A program made the translations under genes and the position numbers. Of a stretch of DNA of 47,723 nt, positions 15,962-23,509 are shown in pieces (position 1 is the first letter of the stretch; each line of letters starts with the position of its first letter). Origin of the DNA: an uncultured Bacteroides sp. (lineage in GTDB: Bacteria > Bacteroidota > Bacteroidia > Bacteroidales > Bacteroidaceae); the NCBI GenBank assembly GCA_944321495.1, contig CALULP010000004.1, positions 1 through 47,723 of the forward strand, in the 5' to 3' direction. The notes beneath the pieces were generated by a model. That model had not been told where the DNA came from and ran no database searches. It saw only the letters and a list, made by a program, of their open reading frames with translations.

Positions 15962-16882
15962 TTATTTGTTTACACGGAACTTCTCGCAACCGTCTTTAAA
16001 GAAACCTACAATCTGCTTGGCGGCGGCAATACCGGCATTGATGTTGGCCTCGGCGGTCTGTGCACCCATCTTCTTGGGAGTAGAAAAATAACGTCCGGCA
16101 AACTTGGCGGCAAACGTTTCGTTGGCTACGGGCATAATGTCCGTCACATACTTCAAGTCTGCACGTTCCTCCATCAGTTTGATTAGTTCTTCTTCATTGA
16201 TGACCTCCTTGCGGGCAGTGTTCACCAGCAGGCCGCCCTTGGGCATACGGTTTACCAAGGCGTAATTGATGGAATTCTTCGTCTCAGCCGTGGCCGGAAT
16301 GTGAAGGGAAACCACGTTGCACGTTCCATACAGTTCTTCGGCAGAGGCCACAGCTTTTACGCCATCGGCTTCAATAGCTTCTTTCGGGCAGAAAGCATCG
16401 TAAGCATAGATATCCATACCAAACCCTTTGGCTATGCGGGCCACGTTGCGTCCCACATTTCCGTAGGCGTGAATGCCCAGTTTCTTGCCTTTCAATTCGG
16501 TACCCGACGTACCGTTATACATGTTGCGCACAGCCATTACCATCAAGCCGAAAGCCAACTCGGCCACAGCATTGGAGTTTTGCCCCGGCGTATTCATCAC
16601 GCATACATTGTGGGCAGTAGCCGAAGCCAAATCCACATTATCATATCCGGCGCCGGCACGCACCACAATCTTCAGACTCTTGGCTGCGTCGAGCACCTCG
16701 GCGTCTATCACATCGCTACGGATGATGATGGCGTCCACATTCTTTACGGCTTCGAGCAGTTTGGCTTTCTCGCCATACTTCTCCAGCAACACGAGTTCAT
16801 ATCCGGCTGCTTCCACTTCCTTGCGAATACCGTCTACGGCAACCTTGGCAAACGGTTTATCGGTAGCTACTAATATCTTCAT
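15962..16882 (-). CDS. serA: D-3-phosphoglycerate dehydrogenase, short type without ACT domain
   Basis: 306 residues, the short (type III) form. It oxidises 3-phosphoglycerate to 3-phosphohydroxypyruvate with NAD, the entry step of serine synthesis. The N-terminal substrate domain holds IIIRSDVIDAEVL and VRAGAGYDNVDLA; the NAD domain has GIHAYGNVGRNVARIAKGFG. The catalytic Arg is R224 (NTARKEVINEEEL). Where most family members have TPH-x-G with the catalytic His, this one has TPKKMGAQTAEAN, so Lys270/271 replaces His. That is the lysine subtype described for Entamoeba PGDH. No regulatory domain is present. It lies between serC and the small membrane gene, behind a repeat array. Confidence 0.92.
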   Translation of the reverse strand: MKILVATDKPFAKVAVDGIRKEVEAAGYELVLLEKYGEKAKLLEAVKNVDAIIIRSDVIDAEVLDAAKSLKIVVRAGAGYDNVDLASATAHNVCVMNTPGQNSNAVAELAFGLMVMAVRNMYNGTSGTELKGKKLGIHAYGNVGRNVARIAKGFGMDIYAYDAFCPKEAIEADGVKAVASAEELYGTCNVVSLHIPATAETKNSINYALVNRMPKGGLLVNTARKEVINEEELIKLMEERADLKYVTDIMPVANETFAAKFAGRYFSTPKKMGAQTAEANINAGIAAAKQIVGFFKDGCEKFRVNK

Positions 16883-16898
16883 GACTTTAATAATTTAA

Positions 16899-17021
16899 TT
16901 GACAAGTAAATGAGTTAACGAGGTTAACAAGGATACAAGTTAACACGTTGACAAAAAACAAGGACGAGCTGACGAGGCCACGGCAACCCGGTGACCTGAA
17001 GCCTTGTCAACTCGTCAACTG
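16899..17021. repeat. Inverted-repeat array of GTTGACAAG/GAGTTAACGAG-type units between serC and serA
   Basis: The left arm has units TTGACAAG, GAGTTAACGAG, GTTAACAAGG, AAGTTAACACG, GTTGACAA and GAGCTGACGAGG. A GC-rich non-repetitive centre follows (about 16979-17000). The right arm GCCTTGTCAACTCGTCAACTG (written in two blocks, 17001-17010 and 17011-17021) is their complement. It has the same design as the TTAGTGR arrays but an unrelated unit. It lies 18 bases behind the serC stop. Confidence 0.75.
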
Positions 17022-17038
17022 TACGCGTTACGCGTGGT

Positions 17039-18106
17039 TTAGTGAAGTTTCTCAAACTCTTGCATGCAGGCTACCAATGCCTTTACGCTTTCCAAAGGCA
17101 AAGCATTATAGCACGATGCGCGGAAACCGCCGACAGAACGGTGTCCCTTGATGCCTACCATGCCCCGCTCGGTAGCAAAGTTCAGGAAGTCGGCCTCCAG
17201 TTCCTTGTATTCGGGAGCCATGACGAAACAGATGTTCATGCGCGAACGATCTTCCTTGACAGCTGTACCTACAAACAACTTGTTGCGGTCGATTTCCGAA
17301 TACAGCAGGTCGGCACGTTCAATGGCACGGCGCTCCATTTCCTTCACACCGCCTTGCGCCTTAATCCAACGCAAGGTTTGAAGCGCGGCATAGATGGGAA
17401 CTACGGGAGGCGTATTGAACATGGAGCCTCCATCGATATGCGTCTGGTAGTTCAGCATCGTGGGAATGTAACGCGAAACCTTGCCTACGGCATCATTCTT
17501 CACGATGACAAACGTCACACCGGCAGGAGCCAGGTTCTTCTGCGCGCCACCGTATATGCAGATATACTTGGACACATCCACCGGCCGGGAGAAGATGTCG
17601 GAAGACATGTCAGCCACCATCGGCACATTTACATCCAGGTCTTGCTTCAACTCCGTACCGAAAATGGTGTTGTTCGTCGTGATGTGGAAATAGTCCACAT
17701 CAGCAGGCACAGTATAATCTTTCGGGATGAACGTGTAGTTGGCATCGGCAGAAGAAGCCACTTCTACCACTTCGCCAAAGCCTTTAGCCTCTTTCATAGC
17801 CTTCTTTGCCCAAGTGCCCGTATTGAGGTAAGCAGCTTTCTTTTCCAAGAAGTTATAGGGAACCATGCAGAATTCCAAGCTGGCGCCTCCGCCCAAGAAC
17901 AATACAGAATAGCCCTCAGGAATATTAAGCAATTCCTTAAACAAGGCTACCGCCTCATCCACCACGGGTTTAAAATCCTTGGCACGGTGGCTGATTTCCA
18001 TCAAGGAAAGACCGGAGCCGTTAAAATCCAAAATGGCTTTCGCCGTATCCTCTATCACTTCGCGGGGAAGGATGGAAGGTCCTGCATTGAAGTTATGCTT
18101 TTTCAT
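17039..18106 (-). CDS. serC: Phosphoserine aminotransferase
   Basis: 355 residues, opening [19 protein letters not shown] as SerC does. It moves the amino group of glutamate to 3-phosphohydroxypyruvate with PLP; the PLP Lys is K190 in [16 protein letters not shown]. Other family blocks: [14 protein letters not shown] [52 protein letters not shown] and [19 protein letters not shown] at the end. It is the first gene of the serine cluster (serC-serA-membrane protein-DUF1015), with a promoter upstream and the repeat array between it and serA. Confidence 0.97.
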   Translation of the reverse strand: MKKHNFNAGPSILPREVIEDTAKAILDFNGSGLSLMEISHRAKDFKPVVDEAVALFKELLNIPEGYSVLFLGGGASLEFCMVPYNFLEKKAAYLNTGTWAKKAMKEAKGFGEVVEVASSADANYTFIPKDYTVPADVDYFHITTNNTIFGTELKQDLDVNVPMVADMSSDIFSRPVDVSKYICIYGGAQKNLAPAGVTFVIVKNDAVGKVSRYIPTMLNYQTHIDGGSMFNTPPVVPIYAALQTLRWIKAQGGVKEMERRAIERADLLYSEIDRNKLFVGTAVKEDRSRMNICFVMAPEYKELEADFLNFATERGMVGIKGHRSVGGFRASCYNALPLESVKALVACMQEFEKLH

Positions 18107-18162
18107 TGTAAAGTGTGTTTTGGTTATACAATCTCGTTTTATGTATGTCTGTTTTGACTTGG

Positions 18163-18193
18163 CGAAATTACGGATTTATTTCTGCAATACCAA
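18163..18193 (-). promoter_or_regulatory. Promoter of the serine cluster
   Basis: The minus strand reads TTG (18193-18191), 20 bases, then TAATTTCG (18170-18163), one mismatch from TAnnTTTG, 56 bases before the serC ATG. The 228-base gap between serC and the helicase holds nothing else I can name. Confidence 0.5.
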
Positions 18194-18334
18194 CCTTTCC
18201 TTATAAAATTTGCAAAGAATGGGCGTTTTCCTTTACTTTTTACTATCCTTAGTCAATTATACACACCATTTTGTTATCTAAAAACGGCAATAAATAGACA
18301 AAACAGCTTTTTCTTGCGCCTAACACTTACACTA

Positions 18335-19663
18335 TCATCTGGCTTCTTCTATCAGCGTCTTCATGCCTTTAATTTTCTCGCCACGGACCAATACAAGCAG
18401 CTGTCTGACCTTTTCCCGACGCACAGCAACAAATGCATAATGCTCGCGCACGTCAACCTGGCCGATATCACCTTTTGCCAAACCGCCTTTTTTATAGAGG
18501 AAACCTACGATGTCCACCTTGTTCAGCTTATCTTTCCTACCCTTACCTATATATAATGTAACCCAACAAGGCTTCACAGGGGCAGGCATTACGTCGGGCC
18601 ATTCAAACGAGGAAACATCCTCCGTGATGTATTCAGGAAGAAGTTCTTCCGGGTGGAGGATAAGGTACGAAGTGCCCCGCGCCTCCCAACGTGCCGTGCG
18701 CCCATTGCGATGCACAAACGCTTCCCGGCTGACTGGCAGATGGTAATGTACCACATTACCTACCCCGCTGATATCCAACCCACGGGATGCCAGGTCGGTA
18801 GACACCAACACCGGGCAACTCCCATTGCGGAATTTATACAACGCCCGTTCACGTTCCATCTGCTCCATTCCCCCGTGAAAGGCTTCGCACGACATTTTCT
18901 TCGACTTCAGATACCCCGCCACGCGGTCAACACTCTCCCGGTAATTGACAAAGACCAAGGTGGAAGATGCCCCCAACACGCACAACAGGCGGTACAACGT
19001 TTCAAGCTTGTCTTTCTGGGGCGATAAAACCTTTTGCAAGTCCCATCGGCTTTCACCGGCCGCACCGGCCAGGAAATCCAGTTTGACCACATGCCCCCCT
19101 GCCAGATTGCCCATGCCTACAAAACGGGGAATTTCAGCCGCATCGGTCGCAGAAAGCAAAACCCGCTTGGTCAACCCGGAGAATTGCCCTACCACCTCCG
19201 CCATTTCATCCTGAAAGCCCAGCTCCAGGCATTTGTCAAATTCATCAATGACCAAAGTCCTCACGGTACCGGCATCGATGTTCCCCTTTTGCAAGTGGTC
19301 TTTCATCCGGCCGGGCGTCCCGATGACAACCGCCGGAAGAAGGGTTTTCATTGCCCGGTGTTCTTCCATTGCCGGCCGTCCCCCATAGCAGCTCATTGCT
19401 TTAAAGGAAGTGCCCAGCCGCTTGAACACCGAATCAATCTGCATAGCCAGTTCGCGCGAAGGCACTAAGACCACCGCCTGCACACCTTGCACCTCCGGCC
19501 TCAACGCCTGCACCAAAGGGAGCAGGAATGCCAATGTCTTTCCGGAGCCTGTAGGCGACAACAATACCATATCGCCTTTGCAATGGAAAGCCTCTATGGC
19601 GGCCTCTTGCATCGGCGTCAAGCGTTCAATCTCCAAACGGTCAAGTATATCTGCAATTTCCAT
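18335..19663 (-). CDS. DEAD-box RNA helicase with C-terminal DbpA-type RNA-binding domain
   Basis: 442 residues. Helicase motifs in order: Q motif LTPMQEAAIEAF, Walker A LLSPTGSGKT, Ia PSRELAMQ, IGTPGR, motif II DEFD (instead of DEAD), SAT, FVNYRESVDRVAGYL, STDLASRGLDI and HRNGRTAR. The last 75 residues (VTLYIGKGRKDKLNKVDIVG to GEKIKGMKT) match the DbpA RNA-binding fold, which in E. coli DbpA and B. subtilis YxiN grips hairpin 92 of 23S rRNA. A role in large-subunit assembly is therefore likely. DEFD seems common in Bacteroidetes relatives and keeps the essential Asp-Glu. A -7 element lies 20 bases upstream. Confidence 0.9.
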   Translation of the reverse strand: MEIADILDRLEIERLTPMQEAAIEAFHCKGDMVLLSPTGSGKTLAFLLPLVQALRPEVQGVQAVVLVPSRELAMQIDSVFKRLGTSFKAMSCYGGRPAMEEHRAMKTLLPAVVIGTPGRMKDHLQKGNIDAGTVRTLVIDEFDKCLELGFQDEMAEVVGQFSGLTKRVLLSATDAAEIPRFVGMGNLAGGHVVKLDFLAGAAGESRWDLQKVLSPQKDKLETLYRLLCVLGASSTLVFVNYRESVDRVAGYLKSKKMSCEAFHGGMEQMERERALYKFRNGSCPVLVSTDLASRGLDISGVGNVVHYHLPVSREAFVHRNGRTARWEARGTSYLILHPEELLPEYITEDVSSFEWPDVMPAPVKPCWVTLYIGKGRKDKLNKVDIVGFLYKKGGLAKGDIGQVDVREHYAFVAVRREKVRQLLVLVRGEKIKGMKTLIEEAR

Positions 19664-19683
19664 AAGCTATACATCTTACCGCG

Positions 19684-19691
19684 CAAAGATA
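19684..19691 (-). promoter_or_regulatory. -7 element of the DEAD-box helicase gene
   Basis: TATCTTTG on the minus strand matches TAnnTTTG, 20 bases before the ATG at 19663. No -33 match is obvious. Confidence 0.5.
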
Positions 19692-19774
19692 GTGAAAAGT
19701 AAAATAATCACATTAAGAAACGCTCCATCTTCGCTCCCCGTCCGCTTCTATGGCGACAAAGGAAGACCGAACAT

Positions 19775-19818
19775 GGTACGAACCGGGTACGAATCGGGTA
19801 CGAATCGGGTACGACCCG
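19775..19818. repeat. Four tandem 11-bp direct repeats (GGTACGAATCG)
   Basis: Units at 19775-19785 (GGTACGAACCG), 19786-19796 and 19797-19807 (both GGTACGAATCG), and 19808-19818 (GGTACGACCCG). The 11-base period is close to one DNA turn, so the copies face the same side of the helix. They lie in the gap between the helicase and yqgE and outside any gene I accept. Confidence 0.85.
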
Positions 19819-19838
19819 GGCATTACGGACGGACATAG

Positions 19839-19916
19839 ACGGGCAGGAGATAAAATATATTTATATCCCGGGGAGTGCGAAGGACAACGGGGTTTCACGC
19901 CTGTCCGTAGTTTTTT
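19839..19916 (+). promoter_or_regulatory. Possible terminator-like stem in front of yqgE
   Basis: ACGGGCAGG (19839-19847) can pair with CCTGTCCGT (19900-19908), nine pairs including one G-U, and AG plus six T (19911-19916) follow. The loop of 52 bases is AT-rich at first. Located 66 bases before the yqgE ATG, it could be an attenuator or just the end of an upstream transcript. No promoter for it is clear, so confidence is low. Confidence 0.3.
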
Positions 19917-19982
19917 AGCGAGAATCAGAAAAAAACTCCTGATTTATTGTACATTCCAAAAAAAATGCATAAATTAGATGCC

Positions 19983-20579
19983 ATGTTTAGCAACACTCGG
20001 GACATATTCAGAATTGAGACGAACCACATTGCGCCCTCCAGAGGAAAGATATTGATTTCCGAACCTTTCCTATGCGATTACATGTTCGGGCGTTCAGTGA
20101 TTCTGCTGGTAGACCATACACTGGATGGAAGCATGGGGCTGATATTGAACAAGCCCCTCCCCGTATCGTTGAACGACATCATGGAAGACATCGACCTGCC
20201 AGAAAAAGTCCCGCTTTACCAAGGTGGTCCCATCAGTACGGACACTTTATTCTACCTGCATACGCTGAAAGGGATACCATGCTCGCTCCAGATCTCGCGC
20301 GGTATCTATCTGAACGGCGATTTCAATGACGTCAAAAAATACATCGCCCAAGGCGGCGACATCAAAGGGAACCTGCGTTTCTTTTTAGGTTATTCAGGCT
20401 GGGGATACAAACAACTCAAGCAGGAAATCAAGGAAGACACATGGATGGTAGGAAAAGCCAGCGTTTCCACGCTGATGGATGAGCCTGGAAGTACCCGGCT
20501 CTGGCAACAGACATTGGGAAGCTTAGGGAGCAAATACAGGATGTGGTCGCACTTCCCCCAAATCCCAACGCTCAACTGA
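19983..20579 (+). CDS. YqgE/AlgH family protein
   Basis: 198 residues from [20 protein letters not shown]. YqgE blocks: [83 protein letters not shown] and the ending [19 protein letters not shown]. The family is cytoplasmic and of unsettled function. An upstream in-frame ATG at 19965 with an A-rich leader would add six residues; family alignment favours 19983. The 319-base gap before it holds the helicase promoter, the 11-bp repeats and the stem at 19839. It converges on a GNAT gene with 24 bases between stops. Confidence 0.9.
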   Translation: MFSNTRDIFRIETNHIAPSRGKILISEPFLCDYMFGRSVILLVDHTLDGSMGLILNKPLPVSLNDIMEDIDLPEKVPLYQGGPISTDTLFYLHTLKGIPCSLQISRGIYLNGDFNDVKKYIAQGGDIKGNLRFFLGYSGWGYKQLKQEIKEDTWMVGKASVSTLMDEPGSTRLWQQTLGSLGSKYRMWSHFPQIPTLN

Positions 20580-20603
20580 GAAGAAGCATTCCGCCTTCCC
20601 TAC

Positions 20604-21131
20604 TCAGCACAAACGTTGCATCAACACCACATCTTTAAAACAATCGCCTACGCGCCACCATTCTTTCAGCACGCCGCATTTGGCAAAGCCGCAAGAAGTA
20701 AACAGGCGGATACTGGCCTCATTATCCACGGCAATATGTGCAACCAATTGTTTTAAATGCAGAAAGTTGAACGCATAAGCGCAAAGCAACCCTAAGGCCT
20801 CGGTGGCATACCCCTTCCCCTGGAACTCACGGCGGATGGAAATCCCCACTTCGCCCCGGGCATGCAAAGGGGCAAAATCCGTGATGTCAAGCGTGCCCAA
20901 CACCTCTTCATCCTCCAGATGCACAATCATCAACCGCAATTGACGGTCGGCATACATATCACATTGGGAATTTTCAATGTATTGCCTCAATGCATACCTG
21001 GAATAGGGTACATTAAAGTTGCTTACATCCCACGTCTCGGGATCGTTTTCCATCGTATAAAGCAAATCCAGGTCTTCCGGTTCCACTGCCCTAAGCCTCA
21101 GATGCTCTCCTTTCAGGTAAGTCGTTTTCAT
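20604..21131 (-). CDS. GNAT acetyltransferase, RimJ/RimL or SpeG-like
   Basis: 175 residues. The opening YLKGEHLRLRAVEPEDLDLLYTMENDPETW is typical of the RimJ/RimL class. Motif A lies in GEVGISIRREFQGKGYATEALGLL, followed by HIAVDNEASIRLFTSCGFAKCG and the ending LKEWWRVGDCFKDVVLMQ. It transfers acetyl from acetyl-CoA to a protein N-terminus or a small amine; the acceptor is not known. Its ATG overlaps the stop of the membrane protein gene (ATGA), so the two are translationally coupled. Confidence 0.88.
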   Translation of the reverse strand: MKTTYLKGEHLRLRAVEPEDLDLLYTMENDPETWDVSNFNVPYSRYALRQYIENSQCDMYADRQLRLMIVHLEDEEVLGTLDITDFAPLHARGEVGISIRREFQGKGYATEALGLLCAYAFNFLHLKQLVAHIAVDNEASIRLFTSCGFAKCGVLKEWWRVGDCFKDVVLMQRLC

Positions 21132-21583
21132 AAATCGCTCCCGTCTATTTTCAGTTCATTGCGCAAACGGCCTTCACCGGGCAGGCAAAACAAAGACGCC
21201 GTCAGGGCGATGAGCGCACACAAAATGCTTTTATTGCTAAGCAACAAATAATAGGCCAAGCAACCGGCCAATACCGGCATTGCAAGCAAAAACAGACGGA
21301 TGATGCTCCACTTGGCATACAATTGCAAGGCTACGGGTATGATGACTTTATCTATTTTCTTGGATAACACCCACGCAAAGAGCTTCAAGGCCGCCGGCAC
21401 ACAACACACCGCCAGCAGCACCACCAACGTTTCCACCATGTAAGTAATCCGTGCATCGCCGGCATACATGCCTACCCAACTTCCGCCCCATTCACCTGCC
21501 ACCACAATAACTACCGGCAACAGCCAGAAAAGCAGATAACTTGTTTTTGTATATCTGACTACGCGTTTTATCTGTTCTTCCAT
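21128..21583 (-). CDS. Four-helix inner membrane protein of unknown function
   Basis: 151 residues with about four hydrophobic segments: SYLLFWLLPVVIVVAGEW, YMVETLVVLLAVCCVPAALKLF, IRLFLLAMPVLAGCLAYYLL and LCALIALTASLFCLP. A short cytoplasmic head and tail are basic and polar. I do not recognise a named family, though similar proteins are widespread in Bacteroidales. The gene sits between recR (28 bases upstream) and the GNAT gene (4-base ATGA overlap), so it looks like the middle of a recR-membrane-GNAT operon. Confidence 0.75.
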   Translation of the reverse strand: MEEQIKRVVRYTKTSYLLFWLLPVVIVVAGEWGGSWVGMYAGDARITYMVETLVVLLAVCCVPAALKLFAWVLSKKIDKVIIPVALQLYAKWSIIRLFLLAMPVLAGCLAYYLLLSNKSILCALIALTASLFCLPGEGRLRNELKIDGSDL

Positions 21584-21611
21584 ATTCCAATTATAAACCT
21601 GTTTTTAAGTG

Positions 21612-22229
21612 CTACAATACACCGTTGAAAGGCATACGGTTCACAATGCTTCGTCCCAACGTCACCTCGTCGGCATACTCCAGCTCGTCACCCACCGATA
21701 TGCCGCGGGCTATGACGGAGAGCTTCACGCCTGTTTTCTCCAACTTGCGGTAAATATAAAAATTGGTGGTATCGCCCTCCATCGTGGTACTCAAGGCAAG
21801 AATGACCTCGCGTATGCCCTCCTGCTGTACACGTTGCACCAGGCTCTCTATCTGCAAGTCACCGGGGCCGATGCCGTCCATGGGCGAAATGACCCCGCCC
21901 AACACGTGGTACAGCCCGTGGAACTGCTGGGTAGCTTCCACTGCCATGACATCACGGATGTTCTCGACCACGCAAATGACAGAGGCATCGCGGGCGGGAT
22001 TCGCGCAGATGCGGCAAGTTTCCGTGTCCGAAATGTTGTGGCACACCTTGCAATACTTCACCTCGCGCTTCAAAGTCACAATGGCATCGGCAAACGACTC
22101 TACCATCGACGCATCCTGACGCAGCAAATAGAGCACCAGCCTCATGGCCGTTTTCCGCCCGATGCCGGGTAACTTCGCAAATTCCGACACCGCTTTTTCC
22201 AATAATACCGAAGGATATTGTCCGTCCAT
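21612..22229 (-). CDS. recR: Recombination mediator RecR
   Basis: 205 residues from [28 protein letters not shown], the usual RecR helix-hairpin-helix opening. Then come the four-cysteine zinc finger [16 protein letters not shown], the Toprim domain ([38 protein letters not shown]) and the ending [17 protein letters not shown]. RecR acts with RecO and RecF to load RecA on gapped DNA. An in-frame start at 22253 lies inside the promoter and is rejected. It appears to lead a three-gene operon. Confidence 0.97.
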   Translation of the reverse strand: MDGQYPSVLLEKAVSEFAKLPGIGRKTAMRLVLYLLRQDASMVESFADAIVTLKREVKYCKVCHNISDTETCRICANPARDASVICVVENIRDVMAVEATQQFHGLYHVLGGVISPMDGIGPGDLQIESLVQRVQQEGIREVILALSTTMEGDTTNFYIYRKLEKTGVKLSVIARGISVGDELEYADEVTLGRSIVNRMPFNGVL

Positions 22230-22250
22230 ACCGTTCTTTTCTACGGGGCA

Positions 22251-22279
22251 CAAAGATAATGCAAATCGGGCGAACGCAA
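22251..22279 (-). promoter_or_regulatory. Promoter of recR
   Basis: TATCTTTG (22258-22251, minus strand) matches TAnnTTTG 21 bases before the chosen ATG. TTG at 22279-22277 gives a spacer of 18, slightly short. Confidence 0.55.
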
Positions 22280-22385
22280 TGCAAATGAGGAGAGCCTATT
22301 GCAAATTATTCCTAAAACAACGGCATACTTCAGCAGTCTTTCCGGCACCTGAACGTCCTATTATAAACCAAAATTATTTTAGCCT

Positions 22386-23030
22386 ATGAACCTGAGTTGC
22401 GCTATCCTGCATACTGATGCACAAACAGCCCGCATTCTTGAAGAATATGCCGGAAAAACACCTTTCCTCACGCTATGTGGCACTTACACGCATACAACCG
22501 ATGCCTTAAAAGATTACTATGAACGGAAAGTCGATGTCTATTTCATCGGATTGGAAAAATCCACGGAATTACCTGGAAGGAGATATCAAGTTCCCCATCT
22601 TCTTCCAGGCAACCCACAAAGCATTACGTTGGTTCTCCCTGCAAAGGACAGGGCTTCCGCAAAATACCCCAAGGCCAACGAGCATAAAGAGAAAAACGGT
22701 TCGTCCGACATCATATACATAAAAGCTGAAAGCCGGCTCATTCGCTTAAAGTTAGACCACATCTACTACATAGAAGCCTGGGGCGACTACGTGAAAATCT
22801 TTTGCTCGGATGAGGGAAAACCTATCCTAAGCCTTTGCAGCCTGAAATACATGGAAGAAAAACTACCCAGTGCCTTATTCATACGCATACACCGCTCTTA
22901 TATCGTCCGCAAAGCCTGCATCCGCACTATTATGCAAAACTCCATGCGCGTAGTCGGCAGGGAGCTTCCCATTGGCGAAGTCTACAGGAAGAGAGTCAAG
23001 GAACTGGTATCACATCTACTAACACTATAA
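22386..23030 (+). CDS. LytTR-type DNA-binding regulator with degenerate receiver domain
   Basis: 214 residues. The C-terminal part (about 107-213) is a LytTR DNA-binding domain: DIIYIKAESRLIRLKLDHIYYIEAWGDYVKI, then FIRIHRSYIVRKACIRTI and LPIGEVYRKRV. The first 60 residues keep the outline of a response-regulator receiver (CAILHTDAQTARILEEYAG, VDVYFIGLE) but lack the phospho-acceptor Asp: the aligned residue is Gly55, and the acidic pair near the N-terminus is replaced. The receiver is also too short, so it is probably not phosphorylated. No sensor kinase lies beside it. It sits about 150 bases before the promoter of the decayed susC gene and might have regulated it, but that is inference. 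Confidence 0.82.
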   Translation: MNLSCAILHTDAQTARILEEYAGKTPFLTLCGTYTHTTDALKDYYERKVDVYFIGLEKSTELPGRRYQVPHLLPGNPQSITLVLPAKDRASAKYPKANEHKEKNGSSDIIYIKAESRLIRLKLDHIYYIEAWGDYVKIFCSDEGKPILSLCSLKYMEEKLPSALFIRIHRSYIVRKACIRTIMQNSMRVVGRELPIGEVYRKRVKELVSHLLTL

Positions 23031-23176
23031 AAGGAGTCTCATTTCTGGTATAAGCTGGCCGGATATTTCCCGTTTGCACGCCGCATCACCATACAACATA
23101 CAAAAAAAATCGACAAACCGGCATCTTTTTCCGATAAAGGCGTTTACCAATTGATACCAGTCATTTGTCGGTTTCT

Positions 23177-23209
23177 TTTGCAAACGGCAAGGGCTGCATG
23201 CTATCTTCG
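23177..23209 (+). promoter_or_regulatory. Promoter of the susC/susD pseudogene pair with long leader
   Basis: TTTG (23177-23180), 21 bases, then TATCTTCG (23202-23209), one mismatch from consensus. The gap 23031-23509 holds this promoter and a leader of about 295 bases. A perfect 9-bp inverted repeat, TTTCCGGCA/TGCCGGAAA (23446-23469), lies 40 bases before the start codon. I see no gene there. Confidence 0.5.
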
Positions 23210-23509
23210 CAAAAGAAAAAACAAGCATGCAGACAATGAAAAATAAGAATCGGGAAATACCGAATAACAAAGGTAACAGATTATTACGTATAAAATTCTT
23301 AAGGGCATGATTTCAACCAGTCAAAGCCTGTTTTTAACGAATATCCTTTCGTCATTTTTTCACATTTGCAGGGAAAAGGGAAATACCACCCTCAATGAGG
23401 CTTTTCCAGCCCATGGCAAAAAGAACCTAAAAACAAACCTAAACCTTTCCGGCATAGAGCTGCCGGAAAAGCTCAATCAACCATATTTTTAACTTAAACA
23501 AACTTCAAC

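Noticed and set aside
19750..19977. 75-codon frame through the 11-bp repeats upstream of yqgE
   Set aside because: An 11-bp period breaks any stable peptide repeat, no start signal precedes it, and it overlaps the true gene start.
23025..23270. 81-codon minus-strand frame between the LytTR gene and the susC pseudogene
   Set aside because: It lies over the susC promoter and starts in AT-rich DNA; the hydrophobic look comes from T-rich sequence. No supporting motif.
23446..23469. Terminator before the susC pseudogene
   Set aside because: The 9-bp stem is good, but the T-run lies about 21 bases further on and the stem is not followed by a U-tract; I mention it only as a leader feature.
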